From Ornithinimicrobium sp. CNJ-824 (GTDB lineage Bacteria > Actinomycetota > Actinomycetes > Actinomycetales > Dermatophilaceae), in contig NZ_MKKA01000055.1 of assembly GCF_001942405.1 (NCBI RefSeq), positions 62,001 through 126,000 of the forward strand: 64,000 nt of DNA, written 5' to 3'. Below the pieces are notes generated by a model, which ran no database searches, was not told where the DNA came from, and was given only the letters and a program-made list of their open reading frames with translations. Positions 48,013 to 56,473 of the stretch are shown here, piece by piece. The translations under genes and the position numbers were made by a program. The first letter of the stretch is position 1, and each line of letters starts with the position of its first letter.

Positions 48013-49351
48013 GGTTCGATGCTGACAGACTCGCCGCGCCGCAGGGCGCCGAAGAGCTCTGCGGCCCGCTGCTCGTCCCACAGCACGGCGCTGCCCACGG
48101 TCGTCTGGTAGTTCGCGTCGGCCACCGGGACGGTCACCGAGACGCCGCCCCCGGAGGCGATCCCCCGCATCGCCAGGGCCATCCGGGCGGCCTCGAGCAC
48201 GCTGGTGTCCTCGCCCACGGCGACCGCCTCCCCGGTGGCACTGCCGACGTCGTAGAGCCGCACGGGGTTGAGCACGGTGGCGGGGGAGGCCATCCGGGCG
48301 ACCAGCGCGGCGAGGAACTCCCGCTGGCGCTCCACCCGGCCGATGTCGCCCGCGGGTCGCTGTAGCGCATCCGGACGTAGCCGAGCGCCTCCGGCCCGGT
48401 GAGCTCCTGGCAGCCGGCGGCCAGGTCGATGTGCGCCTTCTCGTCCTGGATCGGCGCGTCGAGGCACATCCGGACGCCGCCGACCTCCTCGACGACGCCG
48501 ACGAACCCGCCGAAGCCGATCTCCAGGTAGCCGTCGAGACGCAGCCCCGTGGCTCCCTCGACGGTCGCCGCGAGCAGCTCGGGACCTCCGATCGAGTGCG
48601 CCGCGTTGAGCTTGTCCAGACCGTGGCCGGGCACGTCCACGAAGGAGTCCCGGGGCAGGCTGACGAGCGTGGGCTCGCCGACGGTGGGCACGTGCAGCAG
48701 CATGACCGTGTCGGCCCGCGACCCCTCGGCGTAGCCGGTGCCGAACTCGCCGCGCTGCTCCTCGGTCAGCTGGTCGCGGCTGTCGGTGCCGACGAGCAGG
48801 TACGCCGAGCCCGCGGACCCCGCGGGTCGGGTGCCCTCGGGGGTGGCGTCCACCCGCACCAGGCCGTTCCACAGCAGGGCGAGGACGACGACCATCGACA
48901 CCACGTAGGCCGTCAGCGCCAGCCCCAGGACGACGGCGAGGCGGCGCAGGCCGTAGCGGGGTCCCCGGCGACGGCGGGGCGGCCGGGAGGAGGCGGCGCG
49001 GCGACCGGTCGGCGGCCTCCCCGGGGGCCCGCCGCCGGACGCGGCCGGACGAGGACCCTGCCGGGGGCGCTCCCGCGGTCGCGGTTGCGGGACCCAGTCG
49101 CCGTTCTCGTCGTAGTGCCCCCGCGGCGGCTCCTGCCGCGGGACCGGACGGGTCGCCTCGTCCCCACCCCGGCGACCGTCGTACCCGTCGTACCCCGGGT
49201 CCCCTCCGAACCCGTCGTCCCCCTCGAACCCGTCGCCGCCCTCGTAGCCGTCGTACGCCGCGTCCCGGCCGACCGGGTCACCGGGCCGCCGTCCGGTCCG
49301 CGGGCGGCGCGGCAGGGGACGGGTCCAGTCATCCTCGGGGCGGTGGGGCAC
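48009..49351 (-). CDS. LytR-CpsA-Psr family protein (apparent frameshift)
   Basis: LCP proteins transfer lipid-linked glycans or teichoic-type polymers to peptidoglycan. The GTG at 49351 gives a 140-residue cytoplasmic region with repeated Tyr-Asp-Gly-Tyr/Gly-Phe-Glu-Gly-Asp units and Pro/Arg-rich stretches. A membrane helix (about residues 180-205) and the LCP domain follow, with LLVGTDSRDQL, ADTVMLLHVPT and VSLPRDSFVDVPG, the arginine-rich phosphate-binding site. One base is missing at about 48350 after MRYSDPRG, and IGRVERQREFLAAL continues in the next frame. Restored length is 447. The kinase gene downstream is coupled to it. Confidence 0.92.
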
Positions 49352-49359
49352 GACGACAC

Positions 49360-49365
49360 AGACTA
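49360..49365 (-). promoter_or_regulatory. Leaderless -10 hexamer for the LCP gene
   Basis: On the minus strand this reads TAGTCT and ends eight bases before the GTG at 49351. Confidence 0.6.
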
Positions 49366-49429
49366 GGCCAGCGTCCTGTCCGGGTGCTGGGAACCCGCGC
49401 GCCCCGGCGATTCCCGCCCCGCGCGCCGG

Positions 49430-49435
49430 TAGCCT
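49430..49435 (+). promoter_or_regulatory. Leaderless -10 hexamer for the glycosyltransferase
   Basis: TAGCCT ends seven bases before the GTG at 49443. Confidence 0.6.
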
Positions 49436-49442
49436 CTCCGGC

Positions 49443-50426
49443 GTGAGCACCCCCGCCCCGCCTGCTGCATACCCGCCCGTGTCCGTGGTCATGCCCGTGC
49501 GCAACGAGGAGGACCACCTCGCGGACGCGGTGGCGTCGGTCCTGGCGCAGGACTACCCGGGCGGGCTCGAGGTGGCGGTCGCGGTCGGTCCCAGCACGGA
49601 CCGCACCCGCGAGGTGGCCGACCGGCTGGCCGCGGAGGACCCTCGGGTCGTCGTCGTCGACAACCCCACCGGGCGGACCCCCGACGGGCTGAACGCCGCC
49701 GTCCGGGCCTCCCGCCACGACGTCGTCGTGCGGATGGACGGGCACGGCGAGCTCTCGCCCGGCTACGTCCGGCGGGCGGTCGAGCTGCTCGAGGAGACCG
49801 GCGCGGCCAACGTCGGCGGGGTCATGCTGGCCGAGGGCACCGGCACCCTGCAGCAGGCGGTCGCCGTCGCGATGCGCTCCCCGCTGGGCATCGGGGCGGC
49901 CCGCTTCCACGTCGGGGGGCACGCCGGCCCGGCCGAGACGGTCTACCTGGGGGTCTTCCGGCGGGAGTGGCTGGAGCGGGTGGGCGGCTACGACCCGACG
50001 TTCGTCCGCGCCCAGGACTGGGAGCTCAACCACCGCATCCGGGAGGCCGGCGGGACGGTCTGGTTCAGCCCCGAGCTGAGGGTCAGCTACCGTCCCCGCT
50101 CGACGTGGCGCGACCTCGTCCGCCAGTTCTACACGACGGGCCAGTGGCGCCGTCAGGTCGTGCGGCACCACCCCGGCAGCGTCAACCTGCGCTACCTGGC
50201 ACCCCCCACGGCGGTGGCCCTCGTCGCCGCCGGCACGGTGGGCGGCCTGGCCTGGCGGCCGCTGTGGGCGCTGCCCCTGGGGTATGCCGCCGCCGTCACC
50301 CTCGGCGGCGCCTGGATCGCCCGCGACCAGGCGCCCGGGGTGGTGGCCCGGATGCCGGGGGTGCTGGCGGTCATGCACCTGACGTGGGGCGCCGGGTTCC
50401 TCCGCGGACCCGACGCCCCCGCGTAG
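49443..50426 (+). CDS. Family 2 glycosyltransferase
   Basis: A 327-residue GT-A-fold enzyme. It has PVSVVMPVRNEEDHLADAVASVL for nucleotide-sugar binding, GHGELSPGYVRRAVELL with MDG in the DxD position, and RAQDWELNHRIREAGG for the catalytic Asp-Trp-Glu. The C-terminal 90 residues have two hydrophobic segments that may anchor it to the membrane. It resembles ExoA-type succinoglycan enzymes. It is divergent from the LCP gene and may make the polymer that LCP transfers. Confidence 0.88.
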   Translation: MSTPAPPAAYPPVSVVMPVRNEEDHLADAVASVLAQDYPGGLEVAVAVGPSTDRTREVADRLAAEDPRVVVVDNPTGRTPDGLNAAVRASRHDVVVRMDGHGELSPGYVRRAVELLEETGAANVGGVMLAEGTGTLQQAVAVAMRSPLGIGAARFHVGGHAGPAETVYLGVFRREWLERVGGYDPTFVRAQDWELNHRIREAGGTVWFSPELRVSYRPRSTWRDLVRQFYTTGQWRRQVVRHHPGSVNLRYLAPPTAVALVAAGTVGGLAWRPLWALPLGYAAAVTLGGAWIARDQAPGVVARMPGVLAVMHLTWGAGFLRGPDAPA

Positions 50427-50439
50427 GCGCCGCCCGGGC

Positions 50440-51114
50440 TCAGCCCTGGGTCGGGGGCGTCGGCTCCGGGGTGGGCTCGTCGAGCGCGACGGTCAGCTCC
50501 GGACCGGTCTTCTCCACGACCTCCTCCACGGTGACGCCGTGGGCCACCTCACGCAGGACCAGGCCCTCGGGCGTGACGTCGATGACGGCCAGGTCGGTGA
50601 TGATCCGCTGGACGACCCTCAGGCCGGTGATCGGCAGCGAGCACTCCTGGACGATCTTGTGGCTGCCGTCCTTGGCCACGTGGTCCATGAGCACGATGAC
50701 CTTCTTGGCCCCCATGACCAGGTCCATCGCCCCGCCCATGCCCTTGACCATCTTGCCCGGGATCATCCAGTTGGCGATGTCCCCGTCGGCCGAGACCTGC
50801 ATGGCACCCAGGATCGCCGCGTCGACCTTGCCGCCGCGGATCATCCCGAAGCTGGTGGCCGAGTCGAAGATCGAGGCGCCGGGGCGCAGCGTGACGGTCT
50901 CCTTGCCGGCGTTGATGAGGTCGGGGTGCTCCTCGCCCTCGTAGGGGTAGGGGCCCACGCCGAGGATGCCGTTCTCGGACTGCAGCACCAGCTCGACGTC
51001 GTCGGGCACGTAGTTGGGCACCAGGGTCGGCATGCCGATCCCGAGGTTGACGTAGTCGCCGTCCTTGAGCTCGGCGGCCGCGCGGGCCGCCATCTCCTCA
51101 CGGGTCAGGGCCAT
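50440..51114 (-). CDS. scoB: 3-oxoacid CoA-transferase subunit B
   Basis: With subunit A it moves CoA between succinyl-CoA (or acetyl-CoA) and a 3-oxoacid. The 224-residue protein has the catalytic Glu in [12 protein letters not shown] and the glycine loop [20 protein letters not shown] short extra C-terminal Pro/Thr tail ends it. It follows scoA by three bases. Confidence 0.94.
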   Translation of the reverse strand: MALTREEMAARAAAELKDGDYVNLGIGMPTLVPNYVPDDVELVLQSENGILGVGPYPYEGEEHPDLINAGKETVTLRPGASIFDSATSFGMIRGGKVDAAILGAMQVSADGDIANWMIPGKMVKGMGGAMDLVMGAKKVIVLMDHVAKDGSHKIVQECSLPITGLRVVQRIITDLAVIDVTPEGLVLREVAHGVTVEEVVEKTGPELTVALDEPTPEPTPPTQG

Positions 51115-51117
51115 GGC

Positions 51118-51921
51118 TCAGGCCTCCTGGGTCTGGTCGGAGGACCCGTCCGGCCGGGGCCGGGTGGTCCGCTTCTCGATGTCCTTGTCGGCGGCCTGCT
51201 CGGGGGTGAGGGCCACGACGCGCTGCACGTAGATGCCGGGCAGGTGGATCTCGTCGGGGTCCAGCTCGCCGGGCTCGACGAGCTCCTCGACCTCGGCCAC
51301 GGCCACCTGCGCCGCCATCGCGCACAGCGGGTTGAAGTTGCGGGCCGACCGGTTGAAGACGAGGTTGCCGTGCCGGTCGCCCCTGGCCGCCCGGACCAGG
51401 CCGAAGTCGGCGAAGATCGAGTCCTCGAGGACGTAGTCGCGGGTCACGCCGCGCACGGTGTACTCGCGCGTCTCCTTGGGCGGGGACTCCTCGACGACGT
51501 TGCCCTCGGAGTCGTAGCGCCACGGCATACCCCCCTCGGAGACCTGCGACCCGACGCCGGTGGGCGTCCAGAACGCGGGGATGCCCGCACCGGCGGAGCG
51601 CATCTTCTCGGCGAGGGTGCCCTGCGGGGTGAGCTCGACCTCGAGCTCGCCGGCGAGGTACTGCCGCGCGAACTCCTTGTTCTCGCCCACGTAGGAGGCG
51701 ATCGCCCGGCGGATCCGACGCTCGGCGAGGAGCAGGCCCAGCCCGGCGCCGTCGACCCCCATGTTGTTGGACACCACCTGCAGGTCGCGCGTGCCCCGGG
51801 CCAGGACCTCCTTGATGAGCACGGTCGGGATGCCGGCCAGACCGAAGCCGCCGACGGTCACGGTCATGCCGTCGTCGAGGCCCTCCAGGGCCTCCGCGGC
51901 GGAGGAAACGACTTTGTCCAT
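51118..51921 (-). CDS. scoA: 3-oxoacid CoA-transferase subunit A
   Basis: The 267-residue alpha subunit has the CoA-transferase motif GGFGLAGIPTVLI and VSNNMGVDGAGLGLLL near the start, then the binding segment EGGMPWRYDSEGNV. The ATG at 51921 is certain from the motif position. A TAGCCT -10 whose first three bases are the TAG stop of the upstream gene ends seven bases before it, so scoA is probably leaderless even though only ten bases separate it from that gene. Confidence 0.94.
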   Translation of the reverse strand: MDKVVSSAAEALEGLDDGMTVTVGGFGLAGIPTVLIKEVLARGTRDLQVVSNNMGVDGAGLGLLLAERRIRRAIASYVGENKEFARQYLAGELEVELTPQGTLAEKMRSAGAGIPAFWTPTGVGSQVSEGGMPWRYDSEGNVVEESPPKETREYTVRGVTRDYVLEDSIFADFGLVRAARGDRHGNLVFNRSARNFNPLCAMAAQVAVAEVEELVEPGELDPDEIHLPGIYVQRVVALTPEQAADKDIEKRTTRPRPDGSSDQTQEA

Positions 51922-51928
51922 GCGGGCG

Positions 51929-51934
51929 AGGCTA
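51929..51934 (-). promoter_or_regulatory. Leaderless -10 hexamer for scoA inside the stop of the upstream gene
   Basis: On the minus strand TAGCCT begins with the TAG stop codon of the TIGR03089 gene (51934-51932) and ends seven bases before the scoA ATG. Confidence 0.65.
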
Positions 51935-52671
51935 CCCGGCGGTCCCCTCGCCGAGGCTGCCGGGGCAGCGGTGGGTCACGCCCTCGGCCGCGAGCCGCTC
52001 CTCGGGGCCGCCGGCCGAGCCGCGGACGAGGACGACCGAGCCGTCGGCGGCCAGGACCTGCAGGACCTGGCGGACGGTCAGCCCCGGGTCCGTGGTGGTC
52101 ACCAGGGCCCGGGCGCGGGGGGCACGGCGGGCAGCTCCTCGAGCAGCTCGGCGTAGCTGAGGCGGTCGCCGTGGTGGACGAGGGCGGTGTCGTCCTCCTC
52201 GGCCTCGTCCCAGGGGGCGAAGTCGTCGGCGAACCCGGCCAGCTCGCCCGCCTCGTCCATGACCCCGGAGCGCAGCTCGGCGCCGAACCCGCGAGCCAGC
52301 GCCGGCAGGGCCACGGCCACCACCTCGTCGCAGTCGTCCGCCAGGGAGCTGTCCGGGTCGGTGGTGACGAGCACGTCGGCACCCTCGTGGGCGTCCACCG
52401 TCAGGGTCGCGCCCACCGACCAGGCCGCGAGGGCCCAGTAGACGAGCCGCCAGTGCGGGCTGGGCAGGTCGACGAGGACGACGGTCCCGGGCTGGGCGTC
52501 GAAGGACTCCTGGAGCGCGTTGGCCGCCTTGGCGACCCAGGTGGCCAGGACGCGGCGGGAGATCTCGATCCGCTCGCCGGCGGCCTCGGGGGAGTCGTCG
52601 TAGAAGGTGATCGCCGGACGGGTGGCATCGGCGCCGACCGCGTCGGCGAGCACCTGGGGAGGGAGCTGCAC
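51932..52671 (-). CDS. TIGR03089 family protein (apparent frameshift)
   Basis: A protein of unknown function, common beside LCP genes in actinobacteria, that resembles the N-terminal domain of AMP-forming acyl-CoA synthetases. The first 190 residues include RPAITFYDDSPEAAGERIEISRR and LVDLPSPHWRLVYWALAAWSVGATL. At about 52112 one C is missing. In the next frame the chain continues with RALVTTTDPGLTVRQVLQVL and ends at a TAG at 51934-51932. Restored length is about 246. The C-terminal synthetase domain is absent, so it is unlikely to be a full synthetase. Confidence 0.82.
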
Positions 52672-52678
52672 GGGCTAC

Positions 52679-52684
52679 ACGCTA
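52679..52684 (-). promoter_or_regulatory. Leaderless -10 hexamer for the TIGR03089 gene
   Basis: On the minus strand this reads TAGCGT and ends seven bases before the GTG at 52671. Confidence 0.6.
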
Positions 52685-52735
52685 ACCCGTGGCCGCGCCT
52701 TGCGCCGCGCCGCCCGAAGCAGGCACAGTGTCCCG

Positions 52736-53719
52736 GTGACAGCCACGGGCCTGCGTGCCGTTCCCTCCCCGGGGGTCCCCGGCGGCGTGCCCGGGGGTGC
52801 CCGGCCCGCCCGGAGGGTATGGCGTGCCGCCTGGCCCGTGGACGTGCGCGCCACCTGGGGGGTGCTGCGCAGGGGGGCGGGGGACCCGGCCTGGCGGGTC
52901 GTCGCCGGGGCGCTGTGGCGGGCCATGACGACGCCCGCGGGACCGGTGACGCTGCGTGTCACGACGAGGGCCGCGGAGGCGACCGTGCTGGCGGACGCGT
53001 GGGGCCCGGGGGCCGACTGGGTGCTGGACCGGCTGCCGACGATGCTCGGCGAGGGGGACGTCGGGGCCGAGGGGTTCGTGCCCTGCCACGACCTGGTCGC
53101 CCGGGCGCTGCGGCTGCACCCGGGCTGGCGGGTCCCCCGGACCGGGCTGGTGCTGGAGTCGCTGGTGCCGGCCGTCATCGAGCAGAAGGTCACCGGCCAG
53201 GAGGCCTTCTCCGGCTGGCGCCGCGTCGTGCAGCGCTTCGGCGAGCCGGCCCCCGGTCCCGGCGGCGCGCTGGGGGTGCGGGTGCCTCCTCCGCCGGCCG
53301 TGCTGGCGCAGATCCCCAGCTGGGAGTGGCTGCGCGCCGGGGTGAGCCCGCAGCGCTCGGCCACGGTGGTGCGGGTGGCCCGGGTGGCCGCCCGGCTCGA
53401 GCAGCTGCCCGAGCTGGACCTGGCGGCCGCCCGGCGGCGCCTGGTGAGCATCCCGGGCGTGGGGGTCTGGACCGCGGCCGAGACGGCGCACCGGGCGCTG
53501 GGCGACCCCGACGCGGTGAGCTTCGGCGACTACCACGTCGCGGCCAACATCGGCTGGGCGCTGACCGGCCGGCCGGTGGACGACCAGTCGCTCGTGGAGC
53601 TGCTGCGGCCCTACGCCGGGCAGCGCTACCGGGTGCAGCGCCTGCTGGAGCTCTCCGGGGCGGTCCGGCCGCGCCGGGGGCCCAGGATGGCGCCCCGGCG
53701 GCACCTGCCCACGGGCTGA
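52736..53719 (+). CDS. HhH-GPD DNA glycosylase, AlkA-like
   Basis: A 327-residue base-excision glycosylase. A Pro/Gly/Arg-rich N-terminus precedes a partial N-terminal domain, then the helix-hairpin-helix LVSIPGVGVWTAAETAHRAL with the catalytic Asp265 in SFGDYHVAANIGWAL. PAVIEQKVTGQEAFSGWRRVV is the usual preceding helix. It likely removes alkylated purines. The GTG at 52736 follows CACAGT by six bases, a variant of the TANNNT element. It is divergent from the TIGR03089 gene. Confidence 0.88.
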   Translation: MTATGLRAVPSPGVPGGVPGGARPARRVWRAAWPVDVRATWGVLRRGAGDPAWRVVAGALWRAMTTPAGPVTLRVTTRAAEATVLADAWGPGADWVLDRLPTMLGEGDVGAEGFVPCHDLVARALRLHPGWRVPRTGLVLESLVPAVIEQKVTGQEAFSGWRRVVQRFGEPAPGPGGALGVRVPPPPAVLAQIPSWEWLRAGVSPQRSATVVRVARVAARLEQLPELDLAAARRRLVSIPGVGVWTAAETAHRALGDPDAVSFGDYHVAANIGWALTGRPVDDQSLVELLRPYAGQRYRVQRLLELSGAVRPRRGPRMAPRRHLPTG

Positions 53720-53736
53720 GGGGCCTTCGCCGGCGC

Positions 53737-54906
53737 TCAGGCGTCCGGCGGCACCACCCGCACCGGTCCGGTCAGGTCCTCCCCGGCGAGGGCCACCTCG
53801 AGCCGGGCCGCCACCCGGCCGGCCAGGACCGGGTCGGGCGCGGACACGGCATACCCCCCGGCGGCGGAGCCCCCGACCGAGGCACCGTCGTGCCCGACGA
53901 GCGCCACCCGCACCGCCCGCGCGCCCCGCACCTCCTCGTCCTCGGGGGCGACGGAGGCGATGCCGACCTCCTCGGCGCGCGCGCTACCCGGGGCCACCCC
54001 CAGGGCGGCGCGGACCGCCTCCCGGTGGCCCAGGGCGAACCAGTCGCCGGGGCCGGTCCGCACCAGGGCCGCCGCGCCCGTCCCGCCCTGGCCCGGGTCC
54101 GCGGCGGTGGCGATGACGAGCGCCCTGACGGCCGGTCCGCGCAGGAGCGCCGCGGGGACACCGTCGGCCTTGCCCCTGACCAGGTCGGCGGCGGCGGCCA
54201 GCTCGTCGCCGACCGCCCGGGTCGTCACGGCCAGGGGACGGCCGTCGTGGTCGGTGGCCCCGCGCAGGTCGTCGAGCACGGCCAGGCCGTGGGCCCCGAG
54301 GGCCAGGTCGGTCTGCCCGGCCCGCCAGGGCCGCCCGGCGGTGTCGCTGAGGAGCACGCCGAACCGCGTGCCGGGGGGCAGGGCCTCGGCGAGGGCGGCG
54401 TGCAGCGCGGCCGCGGCCGCGTCCGGGTCGCCGGGCAGCACGAGCAGCCCCCCGTCGGGACCGGTGTTGGACGCGTCGATCCCCGCGGCGGCCATGACGG
54501 GGCCGGCCTCCGCCTCGACGACCCGGGTGGTGCCGTGCGGCGTCCGGCGCTCGGCGACCACGCGACGGCTGCGCCGCAGGACCTCGGCCTCCCGGCCGCC
54601 CTGCGCGTCCGCGTCGACCCGCAGGCCCTGCGTCTTGGAGACGGCCTTGGCCGAGACGACGAGGACGTCGCCGTCCCGCAGGCCGCCGCGGGCCCTCGCC
54701 GCGTCCAGGAGCAGGCCCGCCAGGTCGTCGTCCGTGCGCAGCTCGGGCAGGCCGCGCAGGGGCAGGACGAGCAGCCCGTCCGGCCCGTCCTGCCCGGCCG
54801 GCACCGTCGGTCCGTCCTGCGCCGCCGGTCCGTCCTGCGCCGCCGGTCCGTCCGGTCCGTCCTGTACCTGCGACCTGCCCCCGGTCCCGGGTCCGACGGG
54901 GGTCAC
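53737..54906 (-). CDS. cofE: Coenzyme F420-0:L-glutamate ligase without a full nitroreductase domain
   Basis: CofE adds glutamates to F420-0. The 389-residue protein begins with a low-complexity Asp-Gly-Pro repeat of about 30 residues. The CofE domain follows: DGDVLVVSAKAVSKTQG, EAGPVMAAAGIDASNTG (nucleotide and metal binding) and GRPWRAGQTDLALG. The remaining roughly 100 residues have no FMN-binding nitroreductase signature, unlike mycobacterial FbiB (about 448 residues, with a C-terminal reductase). The GTG at 54906 overlaps the cofD stop by four bases. Confidence 0.88.
   Translation of the reverse strand: MTPVGPGTGGRSQVQDGPDGPAAQDGPAAQDGPTVPAGQDGPDGLLVLPLRGLPELRTDDDLAGLLLDAARARGGLRDGDVLVVSAKAVSKTQGLRVDADAQGGREAEVLRRSRRVVAERRTPHGTTRVVEAEAGPVMAAAGIDASNTGPDGGLLVLPGDPDAAAAALHAALAEALPPGTRFGVLLSDTAGRPWRAGQTDLALGAHGLAVLDDLRGATDHDGRPLAVTTRAVGDELAAAADLVRGKADGVPAALLRGPAVRALVIATAADPGQGGTGAAALVRTGPGDWFALGHREAVRAALGVAPGSARAEEVGIASVAPEDEEVRGARAVRVALVGHDGASVGGSAAGGYAVSAPDPVLAGRVAARLEVALAGEDLTGPVRVVPPDA
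54809..54864. repeat. 18-bp tandem repeat at the cofE 5' end
   Basis: GGTCCGTCCTGCGCCGCC occurs at 54809-54826 and 54827-54844, followed by partial copies to about 54864. On the coding strand it encodes Gly-Pro-Ala-Ala-Gln-Asp repeats. Confidence 0.85.
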
Positions 54907-55935
54907 CGCAGCTCGTCGGCCAGGTCGAGGGCGGCCCCGGCGATGCGGGCGGCCCCCTCGACGTCCCGCATGAGCAGGTCGAGGGGACGGACCTGGACCC
55001 GCGGAGGGTAGCCCGCGTGCTCGTCGGCCGTGTCCACCAGCCAGCCGTCGAGCAGGTCCGCGTAGAGGCCGGCCACGCCGGCGGCGCTGACCTCGACGCC
55101 CAGGGGGGCCAGGCAGGCGTCCGCGTGCCCGCGGACGGGTCGCCCGCCGACGATGGGGCTGACCCCGACGACCGGCGCCCGGGTCCCTCGCAGCGCGTCC
55201 CTCACCCCGGGGACCCCCAGGACGATGCCGATCGAGACGACCGGGTTGCTCGGGGGCAGCAGGACCACGTCCGCGCCCCTGATGGCCTCCAGGACGCCCG
55301 GGGCGGGGGCGGCGCCGGACAGCCCGGCGACGGTGAACCGGCGCACCGGCAGGGACGCGCCGTGGCGCACCCACCATTCCTGGAAGTGGATCGCCCGCTC
55401 CGGCACGCCGTCATCGGCCCCCCGGTCGGTGCCTGCCGCGTCGCCACTCCGGCCGGCAGGACCGTCCAGGCGCCGGCGTCCACGAGACGTGGGTCTCGAT
55501 GGGGCTGTCGGTGACGGGGAGCAGCCGCACGCCCTGCCCGGGCAGCCCCCACCGGGCGGCGAGCCGGGCCGTCACCTCCGAGAGGGTGGCGCCCTGGGCC
55601 AGCCAGAGGCTGCGGGCCACGTGGGTCCCCAGGTCCCGGTCGCCCAGGCCGAACCACTGCGGCTGCACGCCCAGGGCCCCCAGCTCGCCCATGACCTCCC
55701 GGGTGTCGCCCTCGCGGCCCCACCCCTGCTCCTCGTCGACCCCGCCGCCGAGGGTGTAGAGGACCGAGTCGAGGTCGGGGCAGACCCGCAGCCCGAAGAG
55801 GGTGATGTCGTCCCCGGTGTTGCCGACGACGGTGACCTCGACCTCCTCGCCGGGGGCACGCCGCCGGAGCTCGTGGACCAGGCCGCGGACGAAACGGGCG
55901 CCGCCGACGCCGCCGGACAGTGCGGTGATCTGCAT
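54903..55935 (-). CDS. fbiA: 2-phospho-L-lactate transferase (two apparent frameshifts)
   Basis: CofD/FbiA joins the activated phospholactate (or phosphoenolpyruvate) unit to FO in F420 synthesis. The N-terminus MQITALSGGVGGARFVRGL and NTGDDITLFGLRVCPDLDSVLY are canonical, as is LSEVTARLAARWGL. The frame breaks at about 55487 after PIETHV and again near 55425. The conserved AIHFQEWWVRHG and the C-terminal half with LLPPSNPVVSIGIVLG and GVSPIVGG are then in frame to the stop at 54903. Restored length is about 344 residues. The ATG at 55935 is supported by CACAAT, seven bases upstream. Confidence 0.92.
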
Positions 55936-56090
55936 GCGCCCCATTGTGCGGGCGGGCGGCGCCGGGGACGGAGGCGGGCGGCGCCGGCACCCCCGGCCAC
56001 CTGCGGCGGGGCCGCTTGGGAGCCCCGCCGGGCCGGGGCCGCGCGACGTCCGCCCGCCGGCCAGGACGGGGACCACTAGCAGATCTGGGG

Positions 56091-56119
56091 TTGACTACGG
56101 CGGATGACACGCGTGTAAT
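56091..56119 (+). promoter_or_regulatory. Promoter of whiB2
   Basis: TTGACT (56091-56096) and TGTAAT (56114-56119) are spaced 17 bases apart, the best classical -35/-10 pair in the window. It gives a leader of about 78 bases before the whiB2 ATG. The gap from 55949 to 56203 otherwise holds no gene that I can see. Confidence 0.75.
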
Positions 56120-56203
56120 TCACCCATCGTGTTCTTCCCGACCGAAGGCAGCTCGGGCCCGGGAGTGGCGGTGGACGTGTTGGCGAGAGGTCGAGGAGGA
56201 GCC

Positions 56204-56473
56204 ATGCACGAGATGGAGATGCTGAGCCTGCTGAGCGGGGCCGACGAGGTCGACGAGGCTTCCTGGCAGGAGCGCGCCCTGTGCGCGCAGACCGACCCCG
56301 AGGCCTTCTTCCCGGAGAAGGGCGGGTCGACCCGCGAGGCCAAGAAGGTGTGCGTCGGGTGCGAGGTGCGGGCCGAGTGCCTGGAGTACGCCCTGGCCAA
56401 CGACGAACGCTTCGGCATCTGGGGCGGCCTGTCCGAGCGGGAGCGGCGCAAGCTCAAGAAGCGCGCCGTGTGA
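56204..56473 (+). CDS. whiB2: WhiB2/WhmD-type iron-sulfur regulator
   Basis: WhiB2 is a [4Fe-4S] protein needed for septation in actinobacteria. The 89-residue protein has ligands Cys27, Cys50, Cys53 and Cys59 in CAQTDPEAFFPEKGGS and VCVGCEVRAECLEYAL, the GIWGG turn at 71-75, and the basic end ERRKLKKRAV. The ATG at 56204 has GAGGAGGAGCC upstream; a longer in-frame start lacks one. Its position beside fbiA and fbiB matches mycobacteria. The last bases overlap the next gene (GTGA). Confidence 0.96.
   Translation: MHEMEMLSLLSGADEVDEASWQERALCAQTDPEAFFPEKGGSTREAKKVCVGCEVRAECLEYALANDERFGIWGGLSERERRKLKKRAV

Noticed and set aside
49130-49260. Repeats in the LCP N-terminus as a CRISPR-like or satellite array
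   Set aside because: The units are short and imperfect and encode Tyr-Asp-Gly and Phe-Glu-Gly repeats in the correct frame; they are coding low-complexity sequence.
50539-55011. A 1490-codon plus-strand open frame
   Set aside because: It runs opposite scoB, scoA and cofE, which have clear motifs, and out of frame with the alkA-like gene. Its protein has no recognisable domains and is mostly Gly/Arg/Pro/Ala.
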